Assembly: GCA_024405115.1 (NCBI GenBank)
Contig: JAKSPD010000011.1
Span: 1-47,480 of the forward strand
Length of the DNA: 47,480 bases
Direction of reading: 5' to 3'
Source: Lachnospiraceae bacterium
GTDB taxonomy: Bacteria > Bacillota > Clostridia > Lachnospirales > Lachnospiraceae
The position numbers were made by a program, and so were the translations under genes. Shown in pieces: positions 15,419 through 24,381 of the stretch (its first letter is position 1; every line of letters begins with the position of its first letter). The notes below the pieces were generated by a model. That model was not told the DNA's origin and searched no databases. It worked only from the letters and a program-made list of their open reading frames with translations.

Positions 15419-17032
15419 ATGACATCAGATGAAAGAAGAGACAGAATAAACAGGGCGATGAGTTCTGATTACAGTACAGGAACGAGAAGAACTTCCTCTT
15501 CCATAAGAGGTGGCTCTTCTTCGCGGTCACGCAGTTCATATTCGTCAGGACGTTCGGCTTCTGCAAGGCGCAGGAGAAGGAGAAGAAGGGGCGGAATCAA
15601 CTGGGGACAGGTGATCGTTGCCATTCTGATCTCTGCACTTATTATTTTTGGCGCAATCCTTCTTTTAAAGAAGTTTGTCGGCACGGGCGGTGGAGAAAAA
15701 CCTGAGGAAACAACAGAGGCGGTAGTGGAGACATCCGAGGAAGAGGTTACTGAAACAGAACCTGAAACGACGGAACCTGCCAGGGAGGCCGTGGAGGTCC
15801 TTGAAAAGGCACGTCTTCTTGCGGCACAGTATGATTATGACGGGGCACTTGAACTGATTGACAGGGAACCATCAATAAAGGAACTTGATTCGGTCAGGGA
15901 ATTCATCGCATCCGTTGAGGAAACAAAATCGACTCTTGTAAAACAGGATGTCACGAAGATCACTCATGTCTTCTTCCACATCCTCATGGTGGATACTGAT
16001 AATGCCTTAAGCATTGACAGATGGGGTGAAAAGCAGGCCGGTGGTTATAACTCGCTCATGACAACGATCCCTGAGTTTGAGAGGATTCTTCAGGCAATGT
16101 ATGACAAGGGATTTGTGCTTGTCTCCCTTCATGACATGGGACACATGGAGAAGCAGGATGACGGTACCGAGAAGATGGTAAAGGGGGAAATAATGCTTCC
16201 TCCCGGAAAACAGGCATTCGTCATGAGTGAAGATGACGTATGCTACTATGAGTACATGGTGGGTGCAGGCTTTGCTGACAAGATGATAATCGGTGAGGAC
16301 GGAAGGCCCACGACCCACTATACGGACAAGGACGGAAACGAATCGGTAGGCGACTATGATCTGGTTCCTCTTCTTGATAAGTTTATTGATGAGCATCCTG
16401 ATTTTTCCTATCACGGCCACAAGGCCTGTCTGGTATTTACCGGTTATAACGGTGTTCTTGGTTACAGGACTGATGAAACATACCTTCCTGAAAACTATAA
16501 GGAGCATAAGGTTGAAGGCGGACACGATGTGGAGGCTGAAAGGGCTGAGGCAGTAAAAGTCCTCAAGGCACTTTATGATGACGGTTATGATCTCGGGTCC
16601 CACTCATGGGGTCACAGGGATATGGGCGGAATGTCCTTTGAAAACCTTAAGATTGATTCCGACAAATGGGAAAAGAACGTAAACTCACTTATACGTGAGG
16701 CTACAGGCCAGGGAGCCGATATCCTCATTTATCCGAAGGGAGCTGATATCGGTGACTGGAGAGGCTATAATTCATCTGACCAGAAAAAGGAAGGATGTCT
16801 TCAGAAGTTCAATTACCTCTATGACCTTGGATTCAGGTATTACTGCAATGTTGATTCAACCCAGTACTGGGTACAGGTGGGAGACACTTACATAAGGACC
16901 GGAAGAAGGGCGCTTGACGGCTATAACTTCTGGTATGAGATAGAGAACAACAAGGGCCGTTTCACGGATCTCTGGGATGACACTTCAAAGATTTTCGACT
17001 ATAAGCGCTGGACTCCGGTTCCGGCATATTAA
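15419..17032 (+). CDS. Membrane-anchored polysaccharide deacetylase-like protein
   Basis: This 537-residue protein has a Ser/Arg-rich cytoplasmic head ending in eight consecutive arginines (residues 50-57), one transmembrane helix (about 64-84), a Thr/Glu-rich linker (about 90-125) and a large extracellular domain. The domain resembles NodB-type deacetylases. FVMSEDDVCYY replaces the usual TFDDG motif but keeps two aspartates, and GSHSWGHRDMG supplies the metal-binding HxxxH motif. The later IYPKGADIGDW resembles the RxPxG region with the arginine lost. It may deacetylate a cell-wall or capsule polymer, or be a diverged relative. It precedes ruvA by 6 nt. AGAGG precedes the ATG. Confidence 0.75.
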   Translation: MTSDERRDRINRAMSSDYSTGTRRTSSSIRGGSSSRSRSSYSSGRSASARRRRRRRRGGINWGQVIVAILISALIIFGAILLLKKFVGTGGGEKPEETTEAVVETSEEEVTETEPETTEPAREAVEVLEKARLLAAQYDYDGALELIDREPSIKELDSVREFIASVEETKSTLVKQDVTKITHVFFHILMVDTDNALSIDRWGEKQAGGYNSLMTTIPEFERILQAMYDKGFVLVSLHDMGHMEKQDDGTEKMVKGEIMLPPGKQAFVMSEDDVCYYEYMVGAGFADKMIIGEDGRPTTHYTDKDGNESVGDYDLVPLLDKFIDEHPDFSYHGHKACLVFTGYNGVLGYRTDETYLPENYKEHKVEGGHDVEAERAEAVKVLKALYDDGYDLGSHSWGHRDMGGMSFENLKIDSDKWEKNVNSLIREATGQGADILIYPKGADIGDWRGYNSSDQKKEGCLQKFNYLYDLGFRYYCNVDSTQYWVQVGDTYIRTGRRALDGYNFWYEIENNKGRFTDLWDDTSKIFDYKRWTPVPAY

Positions 17033-17037
17033 AAGAA

Positions 17038-17658
17038 ATGTACAGTTATATTAAAGGCGTTCTGGCCGAGATTTCCGAAAATGAAATAGTAATTGAGGCA
17101 GCAGGCGCAGGCTATTCAATTAATGTTCCTGCCTCGGTTTTGGGAGAACTTCCCCCGCAGGGAACCGAGTTGAAGATTTATACGCATTTTTCCGTAAAGG
17201 AAGATGAGCAGACGCTTTATGGCTTTCTTTATAAGGAAGACCGTGAGATGTTCAGGCAGCTTATTACAGTAAGCGGTATCGGACCGAAAGGCGCCCTTGC
17301 CATTTTAAGCGTGCTCAGTCCTTCCGACCTGAGGATGGCCATTGCAACCGGTGATTCAAAATCAATAAGCATGGCGCAGGGAATAGGAAAGAAGACCGCT
17401 GAAAGAGTCATTCTGGAACTTCGTGACAAGGTCACGAAGATGTCTGACTTTGAAGGCATGCTCACAAAGGAATCCGGAAGGGGTGCCGTGACGCAGAATG
17501 CACGAAACGCCGGACCGGTATCCGAAGCCATTGATGCCCTCACTGTTCTGGGATACAGCCGTATGGAAGCGGGCAGGGCCGTCGGAATGGTAAACCTTAC
17601 GGAGGACATGACCACTGAAGACGTGCTTAAGGCCGCATTGAAAACTATCAGGGTATGA
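17038..17658 (+). CDS. ruvA: Holliday junction branch-migration subunit RuvA
   Basis: RuvA binds four-way DNA junctions as a tetramer and loads the RuvB motor. The 206-residue length is normal. Domain I is an OB fold (about 1-63, MYSYIKGVLAEISENEIVIEA), domain II carries two helix-hairpin-helix motifs (about 70-140, including GIGPKGALAIL and GIGKKTAERVILEL), and domain III (about 155-206, EAIDALTVLGYSR) contacts RuvB. ruvB lies about 3 kb downstream, separated by apbE, a yprB-like gene and a lysR gene, which is unusual. It overlaps apbE by 4 nt. Confidence 0.97.
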   Translation: MYSYIKGVLAEISENEIVIEAAGAGYSINVPASVLGELPPQGTELKIYTHFSVKEDEQTLYGFLYKEDREMFRQLITVSGIGPKGALAILSVLSPSDLRMAIATGDSKSISMAQGIGKKTAERVILELRDKVTKMSDFEGMLTKESGRGAVTQNARNAGPVSEAIDALTVLGYSRMEAGRAVGMVNLTEDMTTEDVLKAALKTIRV

Positions 17659-18647
17659 ATGAAAAGAAAGGAAAAAGCATAACAGCAGTATTAGCATCGG
17701 TGGCGCTTGTCGCCGGTGCTTTTTTTGCAGAAAAGACTTTTTCCGAAAAAAACACATACCCCATGACGGCAGATGCCTTTTTTCTTGATACCTACTGTAC
17801 CATGACCATCTATAAGGGCGGTGACAGTGAGACTCTTGAAATTGCAAAGGAAGAACTTAAAAGATATGATGCCCTTTTTTCCACAGAAAACCCAAAATCC
17901 GATATTTACAGGATAAACAGCAGGACTTCTGATACTGTGGAAATAAGTGCTGAGACTGCCGGAATGCTTGAAATGGCCATGGAAATGCAGGAAATAAGTG
18001 ACGGGGCCCTGTGGCCGGCCATAAGGCCGCTTACGCAGCTTTGGGACATTAAAAACCGGAAGACTAAACCGGGAGATGACGAGGTTTCGGAAGCACTTAA
18101 GCGCTCACAGGACGCTTCATGGAAAATTGAGGACCTCGGTTCGGACGGCTGGTGTTTTAAGGCCCTGAACCCTGACACAAAGATTGAGGACGGTGCCTTC
18201 GCAAAGGGTTACATTGCTGACAGGCTTAAGGAAATCTTCCTGGAAAGAGGCGTTAAGTCAGCAATAATAGACCTCGGGGGAAATGTCCATACGATCGGTA
18301 AAAATACTGACGGTACTCCCTTCCGTATAGGAATAAAGGATCCAAAAGGCAATGAGGCATATGTTTCAATAGTTGAGGCGGAAGACGAGTCAGTCGTGAC
18401 CGCCGGAAGCTATGAAAGGTATTTTGAGGAAAACGGCATACGGTATCATCATATACTGGATCCGGCGACAGGGTACCCGGCGGACAGCGGCCTTATAAGT
18501 GTTACGATAAAAGGGCAGTCGTCCTTTGTGTGTGACGCATTGGCGACAGCCTGCTTTGTCCTTGGGGAGGAAAAAGGAAATTCGCTTATTGCAGAGTTCA
18601 ATAATGAAAACGGAACACATTACGAAGGAATATTCATAAAGGAATGA
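17655..18647 (+). CDS. apbE: FAD:protein FMN transferase (ApbE)
   Basis: ApbE attaches FMN covalently to Thr or Ser of extracytoplasmic flavoproteins, such as NqrB/NqrC, RnfD/RnfG and flavin-linked reductases. The 330-residue protein begins with an export or anchor helix (about 9-27) without a lipobox cysteine. It then shows LDTYCTMTIYKGG, DGAFAKGYIADRL, LGGNVHTIG, VVTAGSYERYF and HHILDPATGYPA, the ApbE core motifs including the Mg/FAD-binding region. No flavoprotein substrate gene lies nearby. It overlaps ruvA and the next gene by 4 nt each. Confidence 0.94.
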   Translation: MNEKKGKSITAVLASVALVAGAFFAEKTFSEKNTYPMTADAFFLDTYCTMTIYKGGDSETLEIAKEELKRYDALFSTENPKSDIYRINSRTSDTVEISAETAGMLEMAMEMQEISDGALWPAIRPLTQLWDIKNRKTKPGDDEVSEALKRSQDASWKIEDLGSDGWCFKALNPDTKIEDGAFAKGYIADRLKEIFLERGVKSAIIDLGGNVHTIGKNTDGTPFRIGIKDPKGNEAYVSIVEAEDESVVTAGSYERYFEENGIRYHHILDPATGYPADSGLISVTIKGQSSFVCDALATACFVLGEEKGNSLIAEFNNENGTHYEGIFIKE

Positions 18648-19813
18648 TAAAGGTCAACAGAAAAATCGATATAGAACCTGGTTTTGACATGGGGCTTATT
18701 GCACCGCCCGAAAGGCTTATATTCTTCGACATTGAAACAACGGGGCTGAAGGCCGGGCAGTCTTCCTTGTATCTGATAGGTACGGTCGACTTTCATGAAG
18801 GTTTATGGTGGCTCAGCCAGTTTTTTGCTGAAGACCCGTCTGAAGAGCCGGCGCTTCTTTCAGCCTTTTCAGATATCATTTCGGAAAAAAAGAAGGGACA
18901 GGATCATGTGATACTTGTTTCCTTTAACGGTGACACGTTTGACATCCCCTATATCAGGGAAGTGGAAAGGCAGTACGGAAAGCCTTCATCATTCCGCGAC
19001 ACGGTAAGCCTTGACCTTTTAAAGGAGATAAGACCGTTTAAAAAACTTACAGGCCTTCCGAACCTCAGACTTAAGACGGTGGAGAAACTCTTTGGTGTCA
19101 TGAGGGAAGACGTTTATTCAGGCGGGGAACTGATCTATGTTTATGAGGAATACCTGAGGCTTTCACATATCCTTAAGGGGGGCTGTGAAGATACTGAACT
19201 TAATGAGGCACTCCGTAATAAATGTCTCGACTGCCTCCTGCTCCACAACGCTGAGGATATAGCTGATATGCCCTTATGCATGGGAATCCTTTCATACAGG
19301 CTCTTAAAGGACGGGGAATTCACGCTGAGAAAGGCTGAGGTAACAAAGGACCCGGTTTCAGGCGGAGAAATATATGACGCGGTATTTTCACTGAAGGCAC
19401 CGCTCCCCAAAGGCGTATACTACGAAGATGAAAACTTTGTCCTTTCTGTTTCTGAAGACGGCTCCAGTCTGATGGAAGTCACTGCAAGGCTTGTAAATAC
19501 CGAAATGAGGTATTATTTTCAGGATTTTAAGAATTATTACTACCTTCCGTTTGAGGATTACGCCATACATAAATCCGTCGGCGAATTTGTTGACCGGAAA
19601 AACAGAAGGCAGGCAACGGCTCAGACATGCTATACGAAAAAGGAGGGACTTTTCATTCCTGAACCTGAACCGGTTTTTACACCGGTGTTTTACAGGACCT
19701 ACAAAGGGATGAAATATGCAGAATTCTGTGAAGAAATGTTAAAAGATACTGGAAAAATCAAAGAATATGTACTTTCTGTTCTTGATATGTCCATAAACGC
19801 GGGTTATAATTGA
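18644..19813 (+). CDS. YprB-like RNase H-fold exonuclease
   Basis: This 389-residue protein has a DEDD-type RNase H-like exonuclease domain in its first 200 or so residues. Exo I is FFDIETTGL, Exo II lies in VSFNGDTFDIPYI, and a late acidic motif is in HNAEDIADM. The C-terminal half is a family-specific extension without a recognised motif. The nearest named relative is B. subtilis YprB, a partner of the YprA helicase whose MrfA/MrfB pair repairs mitomycin C lesions. No YprA-type helicase is in this window, so the repair role is inferred from homology. The last codons contain the promoter of the following lysR gene. Confidence 0.82.
   Translation: MIKVNRKIDIEPGFDMGLIAPPERLIFFDIETTGLKAGQSSLYLIGTVDFHEGLWWLSQFFAEDPSEEPALLSAFSDIISEKKKGQDHVILVSFNGDTFDIPYIREVERQYGKPSSFRDTVSLDLLKEIRPFKKLTGLPNLRLKTVEKLFGVMREDVYSGGELIYVYEEYLRLSHILKGGCEDTELNEALRNKCLDCLLLHNAEDIADMPLCMGILSYRLLKDGEFTLRKAEVTKDPVSGGEIYDAVFSLKAPLPKGVYYEDENFVLSVSEDGSSLMEVTARLVNTEMRYYFQDFKNYYYLPFEDYAIHKSVGEFVDRKNRRQATAQTCYTKKEGLFIPEPEPVFTPVFYRTYKGMKYAEFCEEMLKDTGKIKEYVLSVLDMSINAGYN
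19782..19810 (+). promoter_or_regulatory. Near-consensus promoter for lysR inside the upstream gene
   Basis: TTGATA (19782-19787), an exact 17-nt spacer and TATAAT (19805-19810) lie in the last codons of the yprB-like gene. The predicted start near 19817 leaves about 17 nt of leader before the lysR ATG. A second TATAAT follows at 19815-19820 without a fitting -35. Confidence 0.75.
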
Positions 19814-19833
19814 TTATAATTGAGGTGATGAAT

Positions 19834-20715
19834 ATGGAACAGAGTCTGACTTCTTACAAAGCTTTTTACGAGACAGCCCGTGAAGGGAACATTTCAAAGG
19901 CGGCAGCGAACCTCGGGGTTACACAGCCTGCCGTTTCAAGGGCCATTACAAAACTTGAACAGAATTTTGGGACAAAGCTTTTCAGCAGGACCCAGCGCGG
20001 TGTTTCACTTACACCTGAAGGAGATGTACTGTATGAACATCTCCAGCAGGCTTTTTATGATATTGAGAGGGGAGAGGAGGAACTGAAGCGCCTTCGTGAT
20101 TATGAATACGGTCATCTTAAGATAGGTTCCTCATCAACGCTGTGCAAGTTCTTCCTTATGTCGTACCTTAAGGATTTCTTTGATGCATATCCTTACGTGA
20201 AGCTCACGATTGAAAATGCGTCCACTTTCGCCACAATCAACAGGATAGTAAACCATAAGCTTGACGTGGGAGCAGTAATGCTTTCCAAAAAAAATCCTGA
20301 CGTGATTTTCGAAAAGGTAATGGACATAGAGGACATTTTTGTCTGCACTCCGCTTTACATGAAGCGCCTTAAGGAAGTTTACGGGGAAGATGTTGACATT
20401 TTTGAAAAGGCAAACATCATTCTGCTTGACCGTGAGCATATGACCAGAAAATATATCGACGAGTACCTGAGAACTGAGGGAATCAACCCGAAGCGGCTCC
20501 TGGAATTCCCCACAATGGACCTTGTCATCGACATGGCGAAGATAAACATGGGAGTTTCATCAGTAATAAGGGAATTTGTAAGCATGGAATTAAAGGAAGG
20601 CACGCTTATTGAGATACCGCTTAAGCGCAGGATTCCAAAACGTCAGGCGGGATTTGCATATCTTGAGTCAAATCATAATCCGTCACTTCTTAAATTCCTT
20701 AACAGTATCAGGTAA
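19834..20715 (+). CDS. LysR-family transcriptional regulator
   Basis: This 293-residue protein has the LysR winged helix-turn-helix at its N-terminus (about 3-62, with [25 protein letters not shown] and [15 protein letters not shown]) and a two-lobed effector-binding domain (about 90-293). The ATG at 19834 is chosen over ATG 19828 because GAGGTG (19822-19827) is correctly spaced only for the later one. It carries its own strong promoter and ends 5 nt before ruvB, so that promoter may also drive ruvB, zapA and the U32 genes. LysR proteins often control a divergent neighbour, but no divergent gene is present. Target and ligand are unknown. Confidence 0.93.
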   Translation: MEQSLTSYKAFYETAREGNISKAAANLGVTQPAVSRAITKLEQNFGTKLFSRTQRGVSLTPEGDVLYEHLQQAFYDIERGEEELKRLRDYEYGHLKIGSSSTLCKFFLMSYLKDFFDAYPYVKLTIENASTFATINRIVNHKLDVGAVMLSKKNPDVIFEKVMDIEDIFVCTPLYMKRLKEVYGEDVDIFEKANIILLDREHMTRKYIDEYLRTEGINPKRLLEFPTMDLVIDMAKINMGVSSVIREFVSMELKEGTLIEIPLKRRIPKRQAGFAYLESNHNPSLLKFLNSIR

Positions 20716-20720
20716 TAAGA

Positions 20721-21734
20721 ATGCCGCGAATCATTAACACAGAAGTAACTGAAGAAGAAAAGAAGCTTGAAACTTCATTGCGTCCGCAGATGCTTGACGA
20801 TTATATAGGCCAGTCAAGGATCAAGGAAATGATGAAGGTATATATCGCTGCCGCAAGGTCAAGGGGTGAGTCAATGGACCACGTCCTGTTCTACGGACCG
20901 CCCGGACTTGGAAAGACCACCCTGTCAGGCATAATTGCAAATGAGATGGGCGTGAACATGAAGGTGACAAGCGGACCTGCAATAGAGAAGCCTGCAGAGA
21001 TGGCAGCCATACTGAATAACCTTCAGCAGGGAGATGTACTTTTCATTGATGAGATACACAGGCTGAACCGCCAGGTTGAGGAAGTCTTATATCCGGCCAT
21101 GGAGGATTTTGCCATTGACATAATGCTTGGAAAGGAAGCATCTGCAAGAAGCATAAGGCTTGAGCTTCCAAGGTTCACCCTTGTGGGGGCCACTACACGT
21201 GCAGGCCTTCTGACAGCACCTTTAAGGGACCGTTTCGGAATAGTCCAGAAGATGGATTTCTACACGACCTCGGAACTTAAGGCAATCGTCAAGAGGAGTG
21301 CAGGGGTGCTTGGAGTAAAGATAGACGACGAGGGAGCGGAGAGGATAGCAAGAAGGTCACGTGGAACGCCGCGTCTTGCAAACCGCCTTCTAAAGAGGGT
21401 AAGGGACTTTGCCGAGGTTAAATATGACGGCAATATCACCAGTGAGGTTTCAGACTACGCGCTTGACGTTCTGGATGTTGATAAGCTGGGACTTGACCAG
21501 AATGACCGTGAGTATCTTCTCACGATAATTGAGAAGTTTAACGGAGGACCGGTAGGTATTGATACGATAGCTGCCTCACTGTCGGAGGATTCAGGAACAC
21601 TTGAGGATGTAATTGAGCCTTATCTTCTCATGAACGGCCTCATCCAGAGGACCCCGAGGGGAAGGGTGGCCACGGAAGGAGCATACAGGCATCTGGGAAT
21701 TGAATTCCTGGGGCAGCAGAGTCTTTTACTGTAA
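20721..21734 (+). CDS. ruvB: Holliday junction branch-migration helicase RuvB
   Basis: RuvB is the hexameric AAA+ motor that drives branch migration with RuvA. The 337-residue protein shows Walker A GPPGLGKT (residues 59-66), Walker [10 protein letters not shown], sensor 1/arginine-finger region VGATTRAG and the C-terminal winged helix (about 255-330, ending [18 protein letters not shown]). The gene lies 5 nt after lysR and 13 nt before zapA. Its distance from ruvA is discussed in the findings. Confidence 0.98.
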   Translation: MPRIINTEVTEEEKKLETSLRPQMLDDYIGQSRIKEMMKVYIAAARSRGESMDHVLFYGPPGLGKTTLSGIIANEMGVNMKVTSGPAIEKPAEMAAILNNLQQGDVLFIDEIHRLNRQVEEVLYPAMEDFAIDIMLGKEASARSIRLELPRFTLVGATTRAGLLTAPLRDRFGIVQKMDFYTTSELKAIVKRSAGVLGVKIDDEGAERIARRSRGTPRLANRLLKRVRDFAEVKYDGNITSEVSDYALDVLDVDKLGLDQNDREYLLTIIEKFNGGPVGIDTIAASLSEDSGTLEDVIEPYLLMNGLIQRTPRGRVATEGAYRHLGIEFLGQQSLLL

Positions 21735-21747
21735 AAGGAGATCTCAA

Positions 21748-22152
21748 ATGGCAGAAAAAAGAAGCGGGACGGAAGTTCTTATCGGCGGCAAGGTATACAG
21801 TCTTGCAGGGGCAGATGCCTCTTATCTCCAGAAGGTATCGGGATATCTTAATTCAAAAATTGCAGAGGTAAAGACTGCACCGGGTTACAGAAGCCTTGAT
21901 GCCGATTACAGGGCACTTCTTCTGAACCTGAATATAGCTGACGATTATTTTAAGGCCCAGGCGGAAAAGGAAGGGTATCAGAAGAAGGCTGAGGAGCTGG
22001 AAAAAGAACTTTATGCCGCGCGTCATGATATCGTGAGCACAAAGCTGAAACTGGAAAACAGTCTGAAGCAGCAGGATGTTCTAGAGGCAAGGGCTTTGGA
22101 ATGGAAGGAAAAGTACCAGAGTCTTGCAGGAAGCATGGGTGGTGATTATTAA
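21748..22152 (+). CDS. zapA: Cell-division protein ZapA
   Basis: ZapA bundles FtsZ filaments and stabilises the Z-ring. The 134-residue protein has the ZapA N-terminal beta-hairpin domain (TEVLIGGKVYSLAGADASYLQKVSGYLNSKI) and a C-terminal coiled coil (about 65-125) that mediates tetramer formation. AAGGAG precedes ATG 21748, so the earlier in-frame start inside ruvB is rejected. Its last base overlaps the A of the U32 start codon. Confidence 0.88.
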   Translation: MAEKRSGTEVLIGGKVYSLAGADASYLQKVSGYLNSKIAEVKTAPGYRSLDADYRALLLNLNIADDYFKAQAEKEGYQKKAEELEKELYAARHDIVSTKLKLENSLKQQDVLEARALEWKEKYQSLAGSMGGDY

Positions 22153-23477
22153 TGGAACTTCTCGCACCTGCCGGCTCGTTTGAGTGCGCCAAGGCAGCCG
22201 TATCGGCGGGAGCCGATGCCATATATATGGGAGGACCGCTTTTTTCGGCCCGCGCATACGCAGAGAGCAGCATTGACGGCGGCAATAATGAAATCAAACA
22301 GGGGGATCCAGAAACGGATCCCCTTATGAAATCCATAAAGTTCTGTCATCTCCACAATGTAAAGGTGTACATGACGGTGAATACCCTCATGAAGGACAGG
22401 GAAATGGAGGATATCGCAAGCTATCTCCGTCCGTATGTCGATTTGCATGTGGATGCTTTTATAGTGCAGGATCTGGGACTTCTGTCAGAACTGAAGAAGT
22501 CATTTCCGGATATACCCATTCATATGAGCACACAGGCCGCCGTCACCGGCAGAAGATATGCCGGAAGGCTTCTTGAAATGGGAGTGAGCCGTGTGGTGCC
22601 TGCCAGGGAACTTTCTTTAAAAGAACTTAAGGAAATAGCAGACACCGGCATCGAGGTGGAGGCATTCATACACGGTGCCCTCTGTTACAGTTATTCAGGA
22701 CAGTGTCTGATGAGTTCGTTTTTAGGCGGAAGATCCGGAAACCGTGGGCGCTGTGCCGGGCCGTGCCGTCTGCCATATGAGGTGTATGATGAAAACTTAA
22801 GGCGCATGGGCCTTCCTGAGGAGCAGTACGTTCTTTCAATGAAGGACTTATGTACTCTGCCGCGTCTTTCTGAGCTTGAAGAGGCCGGGGTATGTTCACT
22901 TAAGATCGAAGGCAGGATGAAGTCTCCCGTTTATGTTGCGGGAGTGACGTCAATCTACAGAAAATGGCTGGACGGGAAATATGACGGGGCCACGATGGAA
23001 AATGACCTGGCCGGACTTCGCGGTATATTTGACCGCGGAGGGTTTACCGATAAGTATCTTGATTCGCATAACGGAAGGGACATGATTACCCTTTATGAAA
23101 AAGAGGAACGGAAACCTTCAGAAATGGAAATTGCCGAGGAGATAAAGGAACGTTTCGTGGGCAACGATGAGAAGAAAAAAATCACCGTTTCCGCATTCAT
23201 TTCTATCGGAAATGCCGCCATGCTGACGCTTAAGACTGATGACGGCAGGTATTCCGTGACCGTTTCCGGACCGGTGGTTTCTGAGGCTTCAAAACGTCCC
23301 ATAACGAAGGAAGATGTCAAGGATAAGATAATGGCTTTTGGAAACACTTCATTTGAACCGGTAGGTGAGGACATATATGTGGAGGAGGGAGCTTTCCTTC
23401 CTGTTTCAGCATTAAAAGAACTCAGGAGGAATGCAGCGGATGAACTTGAAAAACGCATACTTGAGAGTTTCGGTTGA
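22152..23477 (+). CDS. U32-family protein (TrhP/YrrO-like)
   Basis: U32 proteins are annotated as collagenase-like peptidases, but characterised members (TrhP, RlhA, YrrN/YrrO) act in tRNA or rRNA hydroxylation, which in B. subtilis makes 5-hydroxyuridine at tRNA U34. This 441-residue protein has the TIM-barrel start ELLAPAGSFECAKAAVSAGADAIYMGG and the U32 signature EAFIHGALCYSYSGQC followed by the cysteine cluster GNRGRCAGPCRLPYEV. Length and motifs fit YrrO. Between AYA and the HLHNVKVYMTVNTL strand there are about a dozen extra residues, encoded partly by a perfect DNA hairpin at 22302-22323. It overlaps the second U32 gene, suggesting a heteromeric enzyme. Confidence 0.85.
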   Translation: MELLAPAGSFECAKAAVSAGADAIYMGGPLFSARAYAESSIDGGNNEIKQGDPETDPLMKSIKFCHLHNVKVYMTVNTLMKDREMEDIASYLRPYVDLHVDAFIVQDLGLLSELKKSFPDIPIHMSTQAAVTGRRYAGRLLEMGVSRVVPARELSLKELKEIADTGIEVEAFIHGALCYSYSGQCLMSSFLGGRSGNRGRCAGPCRLPYEVYDENLRRMGLPEEQYVLSMKDLCTLPRLSELEEAGVCSLKIEGRMKSPVYVAGVTSIYRKWLDGKYDGATMENDLAGLRGIFDRGGFTDKYLDSHNGRDMITLYEKEERKPSEMEIAEEIKERFVGNDEKKKITVSAFISIGNAAMLTLKTDDGRYSVTVSGPVVSEASKRPITKEDVKDKIMAFGNTSFEPVGEDIYVEEGAFLPVSALKELRRNAADELEKRILESFG

Positions 23478-24267
23478 GACAAATGAACAGCTTTCATGCT
23501 GCTGCAGGGTTCCGAAAGTCGATCTTATATATATTGATGCCGGATATTTTCCACCCGAAAGCTGGAAAGAAGCGGTCAGGGCCATTCATAAGGGAGTCGG
23601 CGGTATCGGTAAGATGGCCGGAATCCGGCTGCCGCATATTTTCAGGACCGAGGCAGATGAATTTCTCAGAAAAAACAAAGAGCTGCTTCTGGATGCGGGA
23701 TTTGACTGCTACCTTATAAGAAATGCAGAGTCCGCGCTCTGGTTAAGGGAGGAATCAGAGGAGCTGTCGGAGGATTCCGTGATTTTTGATCATACGATGT
23801 ATTCCTTTAATTCAGCCACCGACGAACAGCTCTCGGTGCTGACGGGATTTGAAAGCTTTACCGGAACGTACTCACTTGAACTTTCAGATAAGGAAATAAG
23901 GTCTGTGACGCGGATTCCTGAAATTAAAAAGGAACTGGTTGTTTACGGACGTGCACCGATGATGGTGACTGCACAGTGTGTGCGCAGGACATCCTTAAGA
24001 TGTGACAGGCGTATGTGTGTGATGAAGCTTAAGGACCGGACCGGTGCATTCATGCCGGTGAAAAACTGCTGCACGTTCTGTTACAACACAATCTACAACA
24101 GCGTTCCGACATGTATAAATGACCTTACGGATGACATTATGGAGATTTCCCCTGATTTCATAAGGTATGAGTTTACCGTAGAGAGGGAACAGGACATAAA
24201 AAACATTTTCCTGGGGAAGAATCCTTCGAACTTCACACGCGGCCATTTCCGAAAAAGTGTCCTTTAA
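23440..24267 (+). CDS. Second U32-like protein (YrrN-like partner)
   Basis: This 275-residue protein overlaps the preceding U32 gene by 38 nt in another frame. Its fold appears to follow the U32 TIM barrel without the HGALCYS signature. The C-terminus instead carries a cysteine-rich motif (TAQCVRRTSLRCDRR ... NCCTFCYN ... PTC) that could bind an iron-sulfur cluster or zinc. The arrangement resembles the B. subtilis yrrN/yrrO pair, whose products are both implicated in tRNA hydroxylation. The ATG at 23440 is chosen because AGGAGG at 23424-23429 is 10 nt upstream, whereas the ATG at 23431 is too close. Some relatives are single long polypeptides, so this may be a natural split. Confidence 0.75.
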   Translation: MNLKNAYLRVSVETNEQLSCCCRVPKVDLIYIDAGYFPPESWKEAVRAIHKGVGGIGKMAGIRLPHIFRTEADEFLRKNKELLLDAGFDCYLIRNAESALWLREESEELSEDSVIFDHTMYSFNSATDEQLSVLTGFESFTGTYSLELSDKEIRSVTRIPEIKKELVVYGRAPMMVTAQCVRRTSLRCDRRMCVMKLKDRTGAFMPVKNCCTFCYNTIYNSVPTCINDLTDDIMEISPDFIRYEFTVEREQDIKNIFLGKNPSNFTRGHFRKSVL

Positions 24268-24315
24268 GTCCCAGAAAACGATATAAAAATGCAAAAATAA
24301 TACAGTTTTGAATTA

Positions 24316-24349
24316 TTGATGATGACTTTTGAAATTATATATGTATAAT
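24316..24349 (+). promoter_or_regulatory. Probable promoter of the opp operon
   Basis: A consensus TATAAT lies at 24344-24349, 32 nt before oppB. TTGATG at 24316-24321 pairs better with TATATG at 24338-24343 (16-nt spacer) than with TATAAT, so the exact -35 is uncertain. The surrounding 114 nt are AT-rich and contain no convincing terminator for the U32 genes. Confidence 0.45.
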
Positions 24350-24381
24350 GGTCTTATAACAAATTAGGATGGTAAAGTGTT

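Noticed and set aside
22302-22323. Intrinsic terminator inside the U32 gene
   Set aside because: The hairpin is strong but only two T residues follow, and the frame continues through it.
23431-23440. ATG at 23431 as start of the second U32 gene
   Set aside because: AGGAGG ends only 1 nt before it; the ATG at 23440 has workable spacing.
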